Origin: Nocardiopsis quinghaiensis
GTDB taxonomy: Bacteria > Actinomycetota > Actinomycetes > Streptosporangiales > Streptosporangiaceae
Length of the DNA: 64,000 nt
Assembly: GCF_008638365.1 (NCBI RefSeq)
Contig: NZ_VWVU01000001.1
Coordinates: 310,001 to 374,000 of the forward strand
Direction: 5' to 3'
Positions 39,371-49,761 of the stretch are shown here, piece by piece (the stretch's first letter is position 1; every line of letters begins with the position of its first letter). The notes beneath the pieces were generated by a model, which was given only the letters and a program-made list of their open reading frames with translations, was not told where the DNA came from and made no database searches. A program made the translations under genes and the position numbers.

Positions 39371-40393
39371 ATGTTGATCGCACAGCGTCCCACGCTCACC
39401 GAGGAAGTCGCCTCGGACCTGCGCTCGAGGTTTGTCATCGAGCCGCTGGAGCCGGGTTTCGGCTACACCATCGGTAACTCGCTCCGGCGTACCCTGCTGT
39501 CCTCCATCCCCGGTGCGGCCGTCACCAGCCTCCGCATCGAGGGCGTCGAGCACGAGTTCACCACCGTGCCCGGTGTCAAGGAGGACGTCACCGAGATGAT
39601 CCTCAACCTCAAGGGCCTGGTCGTCAGCTCCGAGCACGACGAGCCGGTGCTGATGTACCTTCGCAAGCAGGGCCCCGGCGTGGTGACCGCCGCGGACATC
39701 GCTCCTCCGGCCGGAGTCGAGGTGCACAACCCCGAACTCCACATCGCCACGCTCAACGGCAAGGGCAAGCTGGAGATGGAGCTGACGGTCGAGCGCGGCC
39801 GCGGCTACGTCTCGGCCACGCAGAACAAGCAGTCCGGACAGGAGATCGGTCGTATCCCGATCGACTCCATCTACTCCCCGGTCCTGCGTGTGACCTACAA
39901 GGTCGAGGCCACCCGTGTCGAGCAGCGCACCGACTTCGACCGCCTGATCGTCGACATCGAGACCAAGCCGGCCATCCGTCCCCGTGACGCGGTCGCCAGC
40001 GCGGGCAAGACCCTGGTCGAGCTGTTCGGCCTGGCGCGTGAGCTCAACGTCGACGCCGAGGGCATCGACATGGGCCCGTCGCCGACGGACGCCGCACTGG
40101 CGGCGGACCTGGCTCTGCCGATCGAGGACCTCAACCTCACGGTCCGGTCCTACAACTGCCTCAAGCGTGAGGGCATCCACAGCGTTGGTGAGCTGGTTGC
40201 CCGCTCCGAGCAGGACCTGTTGGACATCCGCAACTTCGGTGCCAAGTCCATCGACGAGGTCAAGCAGAAGCTCATCGACATGGGCCTGTCCCTGAAGGAC
40301 TCCCCGCCCGGATTCGACCCCAGCACGGCGGCCGACTCCTACGGCTCCGACGACGACGAGGGTGAGTCCTTCGTCGAGACGGAGCAGTACTAA
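39371..40393 (+). CDS. rpoA: DNA-directed RNA polymerase alpha subunit
   Basis: Alpha (340 residues) dimerises to seed polymerase assembly. The N-terminal domain has [31 protein letters not shown], and the C-terminal DNA-binding domain has [30 protein letters not shown]. The ATG at 39371 follows GTGGAAGGGAAGACACGGACC. An acidic tail of about 28 residues ends the protein. Confidence 0.98.
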   Translation: MLIAQRPTLTEEVASDLRSRFVIEPLEPGFGYTIGNSLRRTLLSSIPGAAVTSLRIEGVEHEFTTVPGVKEDVTEMILNLKGLVVSSEHDEPVLMYLRKQGPGVVTAADIAPPAGVEVHNPELHIATLNGKGKLEMELTVERGRGYVSATQNKQSGQEIGRIPIDSIYSPVLRVTYKVEATRVEQRTDFDRLIVDIETKPAIRPRDAVASAGKTLVELFGLARELNVDAEGIDMGPSPTDAALAADLALPIEDLNLTVRSYNCLKREGIHSVGELVARSEQDLLDIRNFGAKSIDEVKQKLIDMGLSLKDSPPGFDPSTAADSYGSDDDEGESFVETEQY

Positions 40394-40463
40394 CCGACCT
40401 TCGTCGCCCACATGGTCCCCGGCCGAGTGCGGCCGTGGACCGCGTCACTAGGAGAACGACACC

Positions 40464-41006
40464 ATGCCCACGCCTACCAAGGGCGCCCGTCTGGGTTCCG
40501 GGCCCGCTCACGAGCGGCACATCCTGGCGAACCTCGCCACCTCGCTGTTCCAGCACGGCCGTATCCGCACGACCGAGGCCAAGGCCAAGCGCCTGCGCCC
40601 GTACGCGGAGAAGCTGATCTCTCTCGGCAAGCGCGGTGACCTGCACGCCCGCCGCCAGGCCCTGACCAAGATCACGGACAAGGCCGTCGTGCACGAGCTG
40701 TTCACCGAGATCGGCCCGCGCTACGAGAACCGCCCCGGTGGCTACACCCGGATCACCAAGATCGGTCCGCGCAAGGGTGACAACGCCCCGATGGCCGTCA
40801 TCGAGCTGGTCGAGGCGCTGAGCGCCCCCGCGGCTCCGTCCGCTCCGGCTTCCGAGCCCGAGACGGTGGAGACCGCCCAGGCCGACGAGACCGTCGTGGC
40901 CGAAGAGGCGGGCGACCAGCCCGCCGAGGGCACCACCTCCGGCCAGACCGCCGAGGCCGACGAGACCGCCCAGGCCGAGGGCGAGAAGCCGGCTGACGAC
41001 AAGTAG
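40464..41006 (+). CDS. rplQ: 50S ribosomal protein L17
   Basis: L17 (180 residues) lies at the tunnel exit. The core (about 1-118: [19 protein letters not shown] ... [25 protein letters not shown]) is standard; the last 60 residues are an acidic Ala/Glu/Thr tail that E. coli lacks. It follows rpoA by 70 bases and ends the unit. Confidence 0.97.
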   Translation: MPTPTKGARLGSGPAHERHILANLATSLFQHGRIRTTEAKAKRLRPYAEKLISLGKRGDLHARRQALTKITDKAVVHELFTEIGPRYENRPGGYTRITKIGPRKGDNAPMAVIELVEALSAPAAPSAPASEPETVETAQADETVVAEEAGDQPAEGTTSGQTAEADETAQAEGEKPADDK

Positions 41007-41043
41007 GGAGCGAGGCACGGGTGGTCCCCGTGCGCGTTGCCCA

Positions 41044-41085
41044 ACGAGTGCCCGATCCCGTGGGGGTCGGGCACTCGTCTTTTCC
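41044..41085 (+). terminator. intrinsic terminator after rplQ
   Basis: ACGAGTGCCCGA (41044-41055) and TCGGGCACTCGT (41067-41078) form a perfect 12-bp stem, followed by CTTTTCC. It lies 37 bases after rplQ and 20 bases before truA. Confidence 0.9.
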
Positions 41086-41103
41086 GGACGCGGAGATGGT
41101 GGC

Positions 41104-41937
41104 ATGGACGAGACGACGGTGCGGGTGCGGATGGACGTGGCCTACGACGGCACGGACTTCAGCGGATGGGCGGCCCAGCCGGGCCGGCGCACGGTGCAGG
41201 GGGAGCTGGAGGCGGCGCTGGCGCGGGTGCTGCGGTTGCCGAAGGTGTCGCTGACGTGTGCGGGGCGCACGGACGCCGGTGTGCACGCGCGCGGGCAGGT
41301 GGCGCAGGCCGACATCCCGGTGAGCACATGGGAGAAGGAGGAGGAGCGGGTGCTCCGCCGCCTGGCCGGCGTGCTGCCCAAGGACGTGCGGGTGAACGCG
41401 GCCCGGTTGGCGCCGCCGGGGTTCGACGCCCGGTTCTCGCCGCTGTTCCGGCGGTACCTGTACCGGGTGGGTGACGCGCCCTACGGGGTGGACCCCCTGC
41501 TGCGGAGGGACGTGCTGTGGCACCGGAGCCCTCTGGACGCGGACCGGATGAACGAGGCGGCGCGGCGTCTGCTGGGCGAGCACGACTTCGCGGCGTTCTG
41601 CAGGAAGCGCGAGGGCGCGACGACCGTCCGGGCGCTGCTGCGCCTGGAGTGGACGCGGGTGGACCGGTACCTGCTGCACGGCACGGTCCAGGCGGACGCG
41701 TTCTGCCACAACATGGTGCGCGCGCTCGTGGGCGCGCTCCTGGCGGTGGGGGACGGGCGCCGGGACGTGGACTGGCCGGGCAGGGTGCTCGGCGCCGGTG
41801 AGCGGGACTCGTCGGTGCACGTGGTGGGGCCGCAGGGGCTGAGCCTGGAGGAGGTGCGCTACCCGCCCGACGGGGAGCTGGCCGAGCGCGCCTCGGTGAC
41901 CCGCCGGGTGCGGGAGCTGCCCTGCCGGGGGCACTAG
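41104..41937 (+). CDS. truA: tRNA pseudouridine synthase A
   Basis: TruA (277 residues) makes pseudouridines 38-40 in tRNA anticodon arms. The catalytic motif [14 protein letters not shown] has Asp57 as nucleophile; RYLYRV and [15 protein letters not shown] are family blocks. Usage of codons and composition match the neighbours. It lies directly after the rplQ terminator, so it may rely on read-through or its own promoter. Confidence 0.96.
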   Translation: MDETTVRVRMDVAYDGTDFSGWAAQPGRRTVQGELEAALARVLRLPKVSLTCAGRTDAGVHARGQVAQADIPVSTWEKEEERVLRRLAGVLPKDVRVNAARLAPPGFDARFSPLFRRYLYRVGDAPYGVDPLLRRDVLWHRSPLDADRMNEAARRLLGEHDFAAFCRKREGATTVRALLRLEWTRVDRYLLHGTVQADAFCHNMVRALVGALLAVGDGRRDVDWPGRVLGAGERDSSVHVVGPQGLSLEEVRYPPDGELAERASVTRRVRELPCRGH

Positions 41938-42148
41938 CGCTGTGACCGGGACCGGAGGGTCTTGCTCCCAGCGCGCTCCCGACCGCCGACAGCACCGGTA
42001 GGGGACAGGACCACCGCGCTTGGCGGTGCTCCTGCCACGGGGACACGCCCAACCGGGTGGCGCGGCCTTCCTGCCGTGTCCTGCCTCGAACAGGGCCGGG
42101 GCTTGTTCTCGCTGCTGCTGCGACAACGAACTCGTGCAGTACACGGGG

Positions 42149-42200
42149 CTGCTCCCCGGTGGATGGAACTGGATTTCCCAGTCCGACTTCCGGGGAGCAG
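42149..42200. terminator. bidirectional hairpin between truA and the convergent membrane-protein gene
   Basis: CTGCTCCCCGG (42149-42159) pairs with CCGGGGAGCAG (42190-42200), and inside it ACTGG pairs with CCAGT. The remaining 300-base gap (41938-42235) holds no gene. Confidence 0.6.
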
Positions 42201-42235
42201 TTCAATCCGGGTGCCCCTCGCGCCGTTCTACCGGG

Positions 42236-43888
42236 TCAGCCGCGGTTCTCGTCGAGGCGGGTGTGGGTCTGGTCGAAGAAGCCCTCGCTGATGGTGCGCA
42301 GCTCGGTGGCGGACTCGCTCTCCCCGCCCTCCTCGGTGCCGTCGCTGTTGGCCGAGAGGGAGAAGAGCAGGTAGCGGCCCCACTGGCCGCTGCTGCCGTA
42401 GCCGCCGGAGTGGCCGAGGCGTTCCGCGGGGGTGCCCTCCTCGCCGGGGAGCCCGGCGAACCACTGCGCGCCCACGAGGTCCTGGGCGTCCAGCGCGGCG
42501 GACGCGTCCTCGCTGGTGGACATGGCCGCGACGCCGATGGTCACCGCGTGGCCCTCGTCCTCACTGAGGTAGGAGGCGCGCACCATCTGGCGGCAGTCGT
42601 TCTCGGTGAGCACCTGGCCGTAGTCACCGTGGGTACCGGCGGCGCAGTCCTCGGCGTCGTCCACGGCCACGCGGGCGAACGTGCCCTGGCCCTCGACGTC
42701 CATGGTCTCGGGGAAGAGGGACTCCGCGTCGAGCGCGCCCGGGTCGTCGGCCTCGTTCGCCACGGTCGCGGCGTCCGCGCCCCCGGAGCCACCGCCGCTG
42801 GCGAGGAAGAACGCGCCGCCGCCCGCGATGACCAGCAGCAGGGCGAACCCGCCGACCATCAGGGCGAGGCGTCCCCGGGCACGCGGGTCCGCACCGCTGT
42901 CGCCGTAGTCGTCGTACCCGTCGTATTCGCTCATCGACTGGATGTCGAACTGCGCGGTGTCGACGCCGACGTCGTTGGGGACCTCGTCCCGGAACATGGG
43001 GCGGTCGTCTCCGCGGCCGGACGCGGCGGGGACGGCGTTGATGTGCTGCGTGGCGCCCATGGCGTCCGCGGGGAAGGGTTCGTCACGGGCGCCCGCCGGG
43101 GGGCCGGCGGGCGGTGCCTGGTAGGCCTGCTGGGCGGTCGGGGGCGCGCCGGGGGGCACACCCGGGCCGGGCTGCGTGCCGGGGGCGCCGTACGGCGGTT
43201 GTCCCGGGCCCTGCGGGCCGGGCGGCATGCCGGGACGGCCCTGGACGCCCTGCGGAGGAGGGGCGCCGGGAGGGACGTTCTGACCGCGGGGGAGGGCACC
43301 GGGCGGAAGGGGCCGCCCGGGCTGTCCCGGGGGCATGCTGGGGGGCTGGGGGCCCATACCCGGGGGGAAGCCTCCCGACGGCGCCTGCGACGTGCCGGGG
43401 AAGCCGTGTGCTCCCGGAGGGGGAGACTGCGGTACCTGCGGTCCGCTGGGAGCGTGTGGTGGCGCCTGGGGGCCGCTCTGGCCCGTGGGGAGGCCTGGGC
43501 CGCCCGGGAGGTGCTGTGGCGGCTGAGGGCCGCTCTGGCCGCCGGGGAACCCCTGCCGGGGGCCGCCGGGGAAGCCTGGACCGCCCGGGTGGTGCTGTGG
43601 CGGTTGAGGGCCGCTGGGCGGCGTCTGCGGTCCGCTGGGCGGCGCGTGGGACGGGAAGGGCTGTGGTGGCAGGGGAGGCTGGCCGGACACGGGCGCGCCG
43701 TGTGACTGCTGTGGTCCCGATGTGGAATGCTGGCCCTCAGGTGGGGAGGGCGCTGATCCGAGCAGGTCCTGGCCGTCACCGGCCTCCGGCCCGACGGGGT
43801 ACCCGTCGGGTCCGTACTGTGGCTGGTTCGGATAGGTACTGATGGGAGTCTCCGGAGGCTCTGGGGGTGGGACTGGACCGCGGCGCAC
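42236..43888 (-). CDS. Pro/Gly-rich single-pass membrane protein of unknown function
   Basis: The 550-residue product has a long N-terminal Pro/Gly/Gln-rich region (PPGMGPQPPS, GGPGFPGGPRQGFPGG and similar) of some 330 residues, an acidic DEYDGYDDYGD-like segment before the membrane, one transmembrane segment (RLALMVGGFALLLVIAGGGAFFLA) and an outside domain of about 190 residues with two Cys (EDCAAG, NDCRQM). The outside domain is not one I recognise. Proline-rich cytoplasmic tails of this type are common in actinobacteria. Start is uncertain: the GTG at 43888 has a weak ribosome site, whereas an ATC at 43843 has GGAG at 6 bases (see findings). Confidence 0.7.
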   Translation of the reverse strand: MRRGPVPPPEPPETPISTYPNQPQYGPDGYPVGPEAGDGQDLLGSAPSPPEGQHSTSGPQQSHGAPVSGQPPLPPQPFPSHAPPSGPQTPPSGPQPPQHHPGGPGFPGGPRQGFPGGQSGPQPPQHLPGGPGLPTGQSGPQAPPHAPSGPQVPQSPPPGAHGFPGTSQAPSGGFPPGMGPQPPSMPPGQPGRPLPPGALPRGQNVPPGAPPPQGVQGRPGMPPGPQGPGQPPYGAPGTQPGPGVPPGAPPTAQQAYQAPPAGPPAGARDEPFPADAMGATQHINAVPAASGRGDDRPMFRDEVPNDVGVDTAQFDIQSMSEYDGYDDYGDSGADPRARGRLALMVGGFALLLVIAGGGAFFLASGGGSGGADAATVANEADDPGALDAESLFPETMDVEGQGTFARVAVDDAEDCAAGTHGDYGQVLTENDCRQMVRASYLSEDEGHAVTIGVAAMSTSEDASAALDAQDLVGAQWFAGLPGEEGTPAERLGHSGGYGSSGQWGRYLLFSLSANSDGTEEGGESESATELRTISEGFFDQTHTRLDENRG

Positions 43889-44070
43889 CGAGGTCCGTGG
43901 CCTGGTCCGCGCTATGGCGTCCGTGCTGGTTTCCCGAGGTGTCGGCGACCGTGACGGGCATCTCCAAGATTCGCGTCGGCGCCCGTCCTTGCGGGCGCAG
44001 ACCAGCCTTTTGGGTGTAAGCGTAACCAACGCGGGGGCGGAAGCAGGACGAAGCACTCCCGGCAACGGGC

Positions 44071-44076
44071 ATAATA
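44071..44076 (-). promoter_or_regulatory. possible -10 box for the divergent membrane-protein gene
   Basis: On the minus strand TATTAT precedes the gene that starts at 43888 by about 180 bases. No good -35 is seen. The divergent interval 43889-44408 otherwise has no gene. Confidence 0.3.
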
Positions 44077-44161
44077 AAAGACGGAGAGGTCACGGATGTG
44101 ACCCCGTGCTTGTGCCGTAAGCCGCCGAGCGCGGTCCTGCCGGTCCGCCCCGCCGCTGGCT

Positions 44162-44191
44162 TTGACCTGCGCTATGGTGGCAAGGTAGGAT
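44162..44191 (+). promoter_or_regulatory. rplM-rpsI promoter
   Basis: TTGACC (44162-44167) and TAGGAT (44186-44191) are separated by 18 bases, a close fit to the vegetative consensus. The leader to rplM would be about 210 bases. Confidence 0.75.
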
Positions 44192-44408
44192 ATTCCGTCG
44201 TTGTGCGTTGAGTTGCCGTGGGCCCCGAACCATCCGAAGTCGGGCGCCGATCCACGCACCATCGTCTGCGCACTCACCATTCGGAGGGTCCCGTGTGGCA
44301 TGGCATGGGACATCCGGCCAAGCACCCCGCAACCGCGGGTGTGTATTACGAGTCCCCCTTCCCTGCGACGGGATGGGGCAGCCGACTGAAGAGCGAAGGC
44401 AAACGATC

Positions 44409-44858
44409 GTGCGCACATACAGCCCCAAACCAAACGATGTCCAGCGTCAGTGGCACGTTGTCGACGCTACCGATCTCGTGCTCGGGCGTATGGCGAGCCA
44501 GGTTGCCACGCTGCTTCGGGGCAAGCACAAGCCGTACTACGCGCCCCACATCGACACCGGCGACTTCGTGATCGTCGTGAACGCCGACAAGGTCGCCCTG
44601 ACCGGCAAGAAGCTGGAGCAGAAGCGCGCCTACCGGCACTCCGGCTACCCGGGCGGTCTGCGCTCCATCGCCTACGCCGACCTGCTGGAGAAGAACCCCG
44701 AGCGGGCCATCGAGAAGGCCATCAAGGGCATGCTGCCCAAGGGTTCCCTCGGTCGTCAGATGGCCAAGAAGCTCAAGGTGTACGCCGGTTCCGAGCACCC
44801 GCACCAGGCCCAGCAGCCGGTTCCGTTCGAAATCAACAAGATCGAGCAGCCCGCCTAG
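44409..44858 (+). CDS. rplM: 50S ribosomal protein L13
   Basis: L13 (149 residues) is an early assembly protein. The GTG at 44409 gives [20 protein letters not shown]; the frame is open far upstream but lies beyond the promoter. [25 protein letters not shown] and [20 protein letters not shown] are typical. In E. coli L13 represses its operon with S9; here the long leader might allow this. Confidence 0.97.
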   Translation: MRTYSPKPNDVQRQWHVVDATDLVLGRMASQVATLLRGKHKPYYAPHIDTGDFVIVVNADKVALTGKKLEQKRAYRHSGYPGGLRSIAYADLLEKNPERAIEKAIKGMLPKGSLGRQMAKKLKVYAGSEHPHQAQQPVPFEINKIEQPA

Positions 44859-44896
44859 GCGTTCGCAGACTTTTTACAGAGAGCACGAGGAGAACC

Positions 44897-45406
44897 GTGG
44901 TCGAGCCCACCGGCATCGAGAACGTCGAGCAGGAGTACGTTGACAACCCGGAGGAGTTCCCCTCCGAGTACACCAGCGAGTCCGACGAGAACGTCGCCGC
45001 ATACGTCCCCACCGCGTCCGGCCCCAGCGCCGGCACCGGCCGCCGCAAGCAGGCCATCGCCCGCGTCCGCATCGCCCCCGGTGCGGGCGAGTGGAAGGTC
45101 AACGGCAAGCCGCTTGAGACCTACTTCCCGGACAAGGTCCACCAGCAGACCATCAAGGACCCGCTCGTCTCCCTCGGGTTCGAGGACGCCTACGACGTCT
45201 TCGCCCGCCTGGACGGCGGCGGCACCAGCGGCCAGGCCGGCGCCCTGCGCCACGGCATCGCCCGTGCGCTGGCCTCCCTGGACCCGGAGAACAACCGCCC
45301 GACCCTCAAGAAGGCCGGATTCCTGACCCGTGACTCCCGTGAGGTGGAGCGGAAGAAGGCCGGTCTCAAGAAGGCGCGCAAGGCTCCCCAGTTCTCCAAG
45401 CGCTAG
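44897..45406 (+). CDS. rpsI: 30S ribosomal protein S9
   Basis: S9 (169 residues) reaches the P site with its C-terminal KAPQFSKR tail. The core (about 45-169: [15 protein letters not shown] ... [15 protein letters not shown]) is preceded by an acidic 42-residue extension rich in Glu and Asp that E. coli lacks. The GTG at 44897 follows CGAGGAGAACC. Second gene of the rplM operon. Confidence 0.97.
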   Translation: MVEPTGIENVEQEYVDNPEEFPSEYTSESDENVAAYVPTASGPSAGTGRRKQAIARVRIAPGAGEWKVNGKPLETYFPDKVHQQTIKDPLVSLGFEDAYDVFARLDGGGTSGQAGALRHGIARALASLDPENNRPTLKKAGFLTRDSREVERKKAGLKKARKAPQFSKR

Positions 45407-45437
45407 TGCTCATGCGCCGGCACCCGCTCGGCTGAGC

Positions 45438-45490
45438 TTCGGCCCGTACGCCGTTCCCGTTCTCGGGGACGGGGTGCGGGCCCTTCGTCT
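45438..45490 (+). terminator. terminator-like hairpin after rpsI
   Basis: A long imperfect stem (about 45439-45456 with 45464-45483, some mismatches) is followed by CTTCGTCTTCC. Position fits the end of the rplM-rpsI operon; glmM follows. Confidence 0.5.
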
Positions 45491-45566
45491 TCCCGGTGGC
45501 CCCGTGCCACGCAGAATCTCACCGGCGCCACGACTCGGCGCCGTCTTCGAAAGGGGCTGTCCGCCT

Positions 45567-46907
45567 GTGGCTCAGCTGTTCGGAACAGATGGTGTACGCG
45601 GTGTCGCCGGTCGGGACCTGACCGCCGCCCTCGCGCTGGAGCTGTCCACCGCCGCGGCGCGTGTCCTGGCCCGCGGCGGTGACGGCGGGGCCCGTCCCAG
45701 GGCCGTCGTCGGCCGCGACCCGCGTGCCTCAGGCGAGTTCCTGGAGTCCGCCGTGGTCGCCGGGCTGGCCAGCACCGGTGTGGACGTGGTGCGCGTCGGC
45801 GTGCTGCCCACCCCGGCCGTGGCCCATCTCACCGGCGAACTGGACGCCGACTTCGGCGTGATGCTCTCCGCCAGCCACAATCCGGCTCCGGACAACGGCA
45901 TCAAGTTCTTCGGGAGGGGCGGCCAGAAGCTGGAGGACGCCCTGGAGGAGGAGATCGAGGGCATGCTCGGTGTGCCCACCTCCCCCGTCGTGGGCGAGGG
46001 TGTGGGCCGGGTCGTCGACGCCCACGACGGCGTCGAGCGCTACGTCGAGCACGTGCTCGCCTCGGTGCCCCACGGCCTCAAGGGCCTCAAGGTCGTGGTG
46101 GACTGCGCCAACGGTGCCTCCTGCCTGGTCGCTCCCGAGGCGCTGCGCCGAGCGGGCGCGGAGGTCGTCGTGATCGGCGACCGGCCCGACGGGTACAACA
46201 TCAACGAGGGCTGCGGCTCCACCCACCTGGAGGCACTCCAGGAGGCGGTGCGTCTGCACGGAGCGGACGCCGGTATCGCCAACGACGGCGACGCCGACCG
46301 CTGTCTGGCCGTGGACGCCGAGGGCCGCGTGGTGGACGGCGACCAGATCCTGGCGATCCTGGCCACCGAGGCCAAGGACGCGGGGAGGCTCGCCGAGGAC
46401 ACGCTCGTGGTGACGGTCATGTCCAACCTGGGCCTGAAGCTGGCGATGGAGCGGTCGGGCATCACCGTGGTCGAGACCGCGGTGGGCGACCGGTACGTGC
46501 TGGAGGAGATGAAGCGCGGCGGGTTCGGCCTCGGCGGCGAGCAGTCCGGGCACGTGATCCTGCTGGACCACGCCACCACCGGCGACGGCGTGCTGACCGC
46601 CCTGCACCTGCTGTCCGCCATGGCCCACCGCCGGCAGGGCCTGGCCGAGCTGGCCAAGGTGATGACCCGCCTGCCGCAGGTGCTCATCAACGTCAAGGAC
46701 GTGGACAGGTCCCGGGTCAGGGAGTCCGAGGAACTCGCCGCGGCCGTGCGCGCGGCCGAGGAGGAGCTGGGTGAGACCGGCCGGGTGCTCATCCGGCCCA
46801 GCGGCACCGAGCCCAAGGTCAGGGTCATGGTCGAGGCGCCGGAACAGGAGCAGGCCACCGCGGTGGCCGAGCGCCTGGCCTCCGTGGTGCGCTCCGCCCT
46901 GGGGTAG
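45567..46907 (+). CDS. glmM: phosphoglucosamine mutase
   Basis: GlmM (446 residues) converts glucosamine-6-phosphate to glucosamine-1-phosphate for peptidoglycan. The start [12 protein letters not shown], the phosphoserine motif [14 protein letters not shown] (Ser103 is the catalytic Ser), the metal loop DGDADR and the sugar-binding loop GEQSGH are intact; the C-terminal phosphate loop has [12 protein letters not shown]. The GTG at 45567 follows AAAGGGG; the longer frame from 45330 overlaps rpsI and is not used. Position after rplM-rpsI is conserved in many Gram-positives. Confidence 0.97.
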   Translation: MAQLFGTDGVRGVAGRDLTAALALELSTAAARVLARGGDGGARPRAVVGRDPRASGEFLESAVVAGLASTGVDVVRVGVLPTPAVAHLTGELDADFGVMLSASHNPAPDNGIKFFGRGGQKLEDALEEEIEGMLGVPTSPVVGEGVGRVVDAHDGVERYVEHVLASVPHGLKGLKVVVDCANGASCLVAPEALRRAGAEVVVIGDRPDGYNINEGCGSTHLEALQEAVRLHGADAGIANDGDADRCLAVDAEGRVVDGDQILAILATEAKDAGRLAEDTLVVTVMSNLGLKLAMERSGITVVETAVGDRYVLEEMKRGGFGLGGEQSGHVILLDHATTGDGVLTALHLLSAMAHRRQGLAELAKVMTRLPQVLINVKDVDRSRVRESEELAAAVRAAEEELGETGRVLIRPSGTEPKVRVMVEAPEQEQATAVAERLASVVRSALG

Positions 46908-46921
46908 GCGGTGGCCTCCTC

Positions 46922-46978
46922 GGGGCTCGGCCCGCCGCTCTCCACCGCCTCGGCGGAGAGCCCGCGGCGCGGAGCCCC
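46922..46978 (+). terminator. terminator after glmM
   Basis: The outer arms GGGGCTC and GAGCCCC (46922-46928, 46972-46978) hold an inner near-perfect stem CTCTCCACCG/CGGCGGAGAG. It is 15 bases after the glmM stop. Confidence 0.65.
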
Positions 46979-47082
46979 CTCTCCTCCCCCACGCGGGCCC
47001 GGGCACGAAGCCGACCGGGTGCGCGTTCTCATGTGTGGCTGATCCGTATGGTCGCGGGTCATCGATCGTCGGAGGGGTCACG

Positions 47083-48111
47083 ATGGCGGAAGCGCGGTAC
47101 GGACACGCCCTGACGATCGGCGTGGACATCGGCGGGACGAAGGTGGCCGCCGGTGTGGTGACGCCGGGCGGGCGCATCCTGGCGCGGCTGCGCACGGAGA
47201 CCCCCGAGCGCAGCAAGAGTCCGGCGGTGGTGGAGGACACGATCGTCTCGGTGGTGGAGGAACTGCGCGCGGAGTTCCGGGTGCGCGCCGTGGGTGTGGG
47301 AGCCGCCGGGTTCGTCGACGAGCGGCGGGCGAACGTGCTGTTCGCCCCGCACCTGTCCTGGCGCAGGGAACCGCTGCGCGACGCCCTGTCGCTGCGGCTG
47401 GGGCTGCCCGTGGTGGTGGAGAACGACGCGAACGCCTCCGCCTGGGCCGAGGTGCGCGCCGGGGCGGGCCAGGGCGTGGACAACGTCGTGGTGGTGAACC
47501 TGGGGACGGGCATCGGCGGCGCGGTCGTACTGGACGGACGTCTGCGCCGGGGCCGCTACGGGCTGGCCGGGGAGTTCGGACACATGACGGTGGTGCCGGG
47601 CGGCCACCGGTGTGAGTGCGGGAACAGGGGCTGCTGGGAGCAGTACGCCAGCGGGAACGCACTGATCCGGGACGCGCGCGAGCTGGTGGTCTCGGAGTCG
47701 CCCGTGGCGGGAGCGCTGTACCAGGCGGTGGGCGGCGACGTCCGGCAGATCACCGGTCCGCTGGTCAGCGAGCTGGCGCGCAAGGGCGACCGGGCGTGCG
47801 TGGAGCTGATGCGCGACGCGGGGGAGTGGTTGGGGTCGGGCCTGGCCAACCTGGCCGCCGCGTTCGACCCGGAGCTGTTCATCGTCGGCGGCGGCGTGTC
47901 GGAGTCGGGCGAGCTGCTGCTGGATCCCGCTCGAACGGCCTTCGAGCGGAACCTGACCGGCCGGGGCTACCGGCCGGAGGCCCGGGTGGTCGCGGCCGAC
48001 CTGGGCAACGAGGCCGGTCTGATCGGCGCCGCGGACCTGGCCCGGGAGGCGTTGCCCCGGTGGCACCAGCGGCGCAGACAACGCCGTCTGGGGCGTTTCG
48101 GCAGGGAGTAG
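47083..48111 (+). CDS. ROK family glucokinase
   Basis: The 342-residue protein has the ATP-binding GVDIGGTKVAAGVV, the substrate residues VVVENDANASAWAE, GTGIGGAVVLDG, EFGHMTVVPGG and the ROK zinc motif HRCECGNRGCWE. This is the glucokinase subclass of the ROK family, which phosphorylates glucose; N-acetylhexosamine or other sugars cannot be excluded. The ATG at 47083 follows CGGAGGGG; the C-terminal 20 residues are basic and unusual for the family. It is close to glmM but separated by a terminator. Confidence 0.85.
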   Translation: MAEARYGHALTIGVDIGGTKVAAGVVTPGGRILARLRTETPERSKSPAVVEDTIVSVVEELRAEFRVRAVGVGAAGFVDERRANVLFAPHLSWRREPLRDALSLRLGLPVVVENDANASAWAEVRAGAGQGVDNVVVVNLGTGIGGAVVLDGRLRRGRYGLAGEFGHMTVVPGGHRCECGNRGCWEQYASGNALIRDARELVVSESPVAGALYQAVGGDVRQITGPLVSELARKGDRACVELMRDAGEWLGSGLANLAAAFDPELFIVGGGVSESGELLLDPARTAFERNLTGRGYRPEARVVAADLGNEAGLIGAADLAREALPRWHQRRRQRRLGRFGRE

Positions 48112-48333
48112 GTGACCGCGCCCCGCGCTACGCGCAGGGGCGACCCGGTTGATGCGGTGCCTCCCCGGGGCGCGCCCTCCTCCGTGTCCGTGCCGGTGCC
48201 CCGGCGGTGGTCTGCGACGTGCGGGTACACGCGCGCTTTTGTAGGGTGACCGGACTACCGAGAGCCACCCGCGGACCACTGTCCGGTCCGTGCCCCCGCC
48301 CACCAGATCCCCCCCGAAGAGAAGCCGCACGCG

Positions 48334-48876
48334 ATGACCCGCACCCCTCATCCGCCGCGACTCAGCCGAAGCGAGGCCCGCCGCCTGGAGCGGCGCCGCC
48401 ACCGCCTGCTCATGGCCGCCCTGGCCTGTGTGGTGGGCGTCTTCGTGATGAGCGGAGTCCTGGTCGCCCTCCTGGCGTTCCAGGCCCCCTCCCGCCCGGA
48501 GCCCGGGACCGGTGTCGAACAGGGCGGCCACCATGCCGGGGGTCCGGCCGCGGAGCCCTCCCCGACGCTGTCCGCCACGTTCTCCGCGAGCCCGGGCCCC
48601 GACTCCTCACCGTCCGCCCCGCCCTCCGCGAGCCCCGAGCCCTCGCCGTCCCCGTCGGACGAGGAGGGGGAGGAAGCGGAGGAGAGCCCGGAGGAGGACG
48701 GCGCCCCCGACGCACAGGAGCAGCCGGAACCCGCCCCCGAACCCGCTCCGGAGGAGCCCGCTCCCGAGCCCGCTCCCGAACCCGCCCCCGAACCCGAGCG
48801 GTCCGGCGACCCGTCACCGGAGGAGGACGAGGAGCCGACCGACGAACCCGACCCCGTTCCCTGGTGGCCCTGGTAG
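48334..48876 (+). CDS. single-pass membrane protein with Pro/Glu/Ala repeat tail
   Basis: The 180-residue product has a basic N-terminus (RSEARRLERRRHRLL), one transmembrane helix (about residues 25-49), then an external region rich in Ser/Pro, an acidic stretch, and about 40 residues built of PEPAP/EPAPE repeats, ending WWPW. The tail probably spans the cell wall as a rigid rod. I do not recognise a family. No partner gene is evident. Confidence 0.6.
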   Translation: MTRTPHPPRLSRSEARRLERRRHRLLMAALACVVGVFVMSGVLVALLAFQAPSRPEPGTGVEQGGHHAGGPAAEPSPTLSATFSASPGPDSSPSAPPSASPEPSPSPSDEEGEEAEESPEEDGAPDAQEQPEPAPEPAPEEPAPEPAPEPAPEPERSGDPSPEEDEEPTDEPDPVPWWPW

Positions 48877-48965
48877 CGGGTCCGCGTCCGAGGCGGAGTC
48901 CCCGTTCGGACGGGGCTGCCGGCAGTTAACCGAACCCGGTTCTAGTCTGCGTTCCTCATCCTCTG

Positions 48966-48971
48966 TAGAGT
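48966..48971 (+). promoter_or_regulatory. -10 box of a leaderless SDR transcript
   Basis: TAGAGT ends 7 bases before the ATG at 48979, the spacing expected if transcription starts at the A of the start codon. There is no ribosome site. No good -35 is visible. Confidence 0.5.
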
Positions 48972-48978
48972 TCGTCCC

Positions 48979-49752
48979 ATGGATCTGAACGGAATCTCCG
49001 CCCTCGTCTCGGGCGGCGCGAGTGGCCTGGGTGAGGCCACCGCCAAGGAACTCGCCGCTGCGGGCGCGACCGTCGTCATCGCCGACCTCAACGCCGAGCG
49101 CGGTGAGGCCATCGCCAAGGAGATCGGCGGTGTCTTCGTCGCCACCGACGTCTCCCAGGAGGACCAGGTCAAGGCCGCGGTCCAGGCCGCCGCCGACACC
49201 GGCAAGCCCTTCCGCGTGGCCGTCTCCTGCGCCGGCATCGGCTGGGCGACCCGCACCGTCGACCGCGGCGGCAACCCGCACGACCTGGACAGCTACCAGA
49301 AGGTCATCCAGGTCAACCTCATCGGCACCTTCAACGTGCTGCGCCTGTCCGCGGCCGAGATCGCCAAGACCGAGCCGCTCAACGAGGACGGTGAGCGCGG
49401 CGCGATCGTCAACACCGCCTCGCTCGCGGGCATCGAGGGCCAGATCGGCCAGATCGCCTACTCCTCCTCCAAGGGCGGCGTCATCGGCATGACCCTCCCG
49501 GCGGCCCGTGATCTCGCGGCCGTCGGCATCACGGTCAACACCATCGCCCCCGGCATCCTGGAGACCCCCATCTATGGTGAGGGCCCCGAGTCGGAGGAGT
49601 TCAAGAAGCGCCTGGCCGCGCCGGTGCCCTTCCCCAAGCGCCTCGGTACCGCCGAGGAGTTCGGCAGGCTGGCCCGCGCCCTGGTGGAGATCAGCTACGT
49701 CAACGGTGAGGTCGTCCGTATCGACGGCGCCCTCCGTATGCCGCCGAAGTAG
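48979..49752 (+). CDS. short-chain dehydrogenase, 3-hydroxyacyl-CoA dehydrogenase type 2-like
   Basis: This 257-residue SDR has the cofactor motif [12 protein letters not shown] (residues 11-22), the Asp after the second strand (IADLNAERG) that favours NAD(H), and the catalytic Ser/Tyr/Lys ([20 protein letters not shown]). The sequence is closest in style to mitochondrial type HSD10/3-hydroxyacyl-CoA dehydrogenase type 2, which oxidises short-chain 3-hydroxyacyl-CoA. It is followed by a crotonase after 9 bases, so it probably works in fatty-acid or branched-chain amino acid degradation. Confidence 0.85.
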   Translation: MDLNGISALVSGGASGLGEATAKELAAAGATVVIADLNAERGEAIAKEIGGVFVATDVSQEDQVKAAVQAAADTGKPFRVAVSCAGIGWATRTVDRGGNPHDLDSYQKVIQVNLIGTFNVLRLSAAEIAKTEPLNEDGERGAIVNTASLAGIEGQIGQIAYSSSKGGVIGMTLPAARDLAAVGITVNTIAPGILETPIYGEGPESEEFKKRLAAPVPFPKRLGTAEEFGRLARALVEISYVNGEVVRIDGALRMPPK

Positions 49753-49761
49753 GGAGACACC

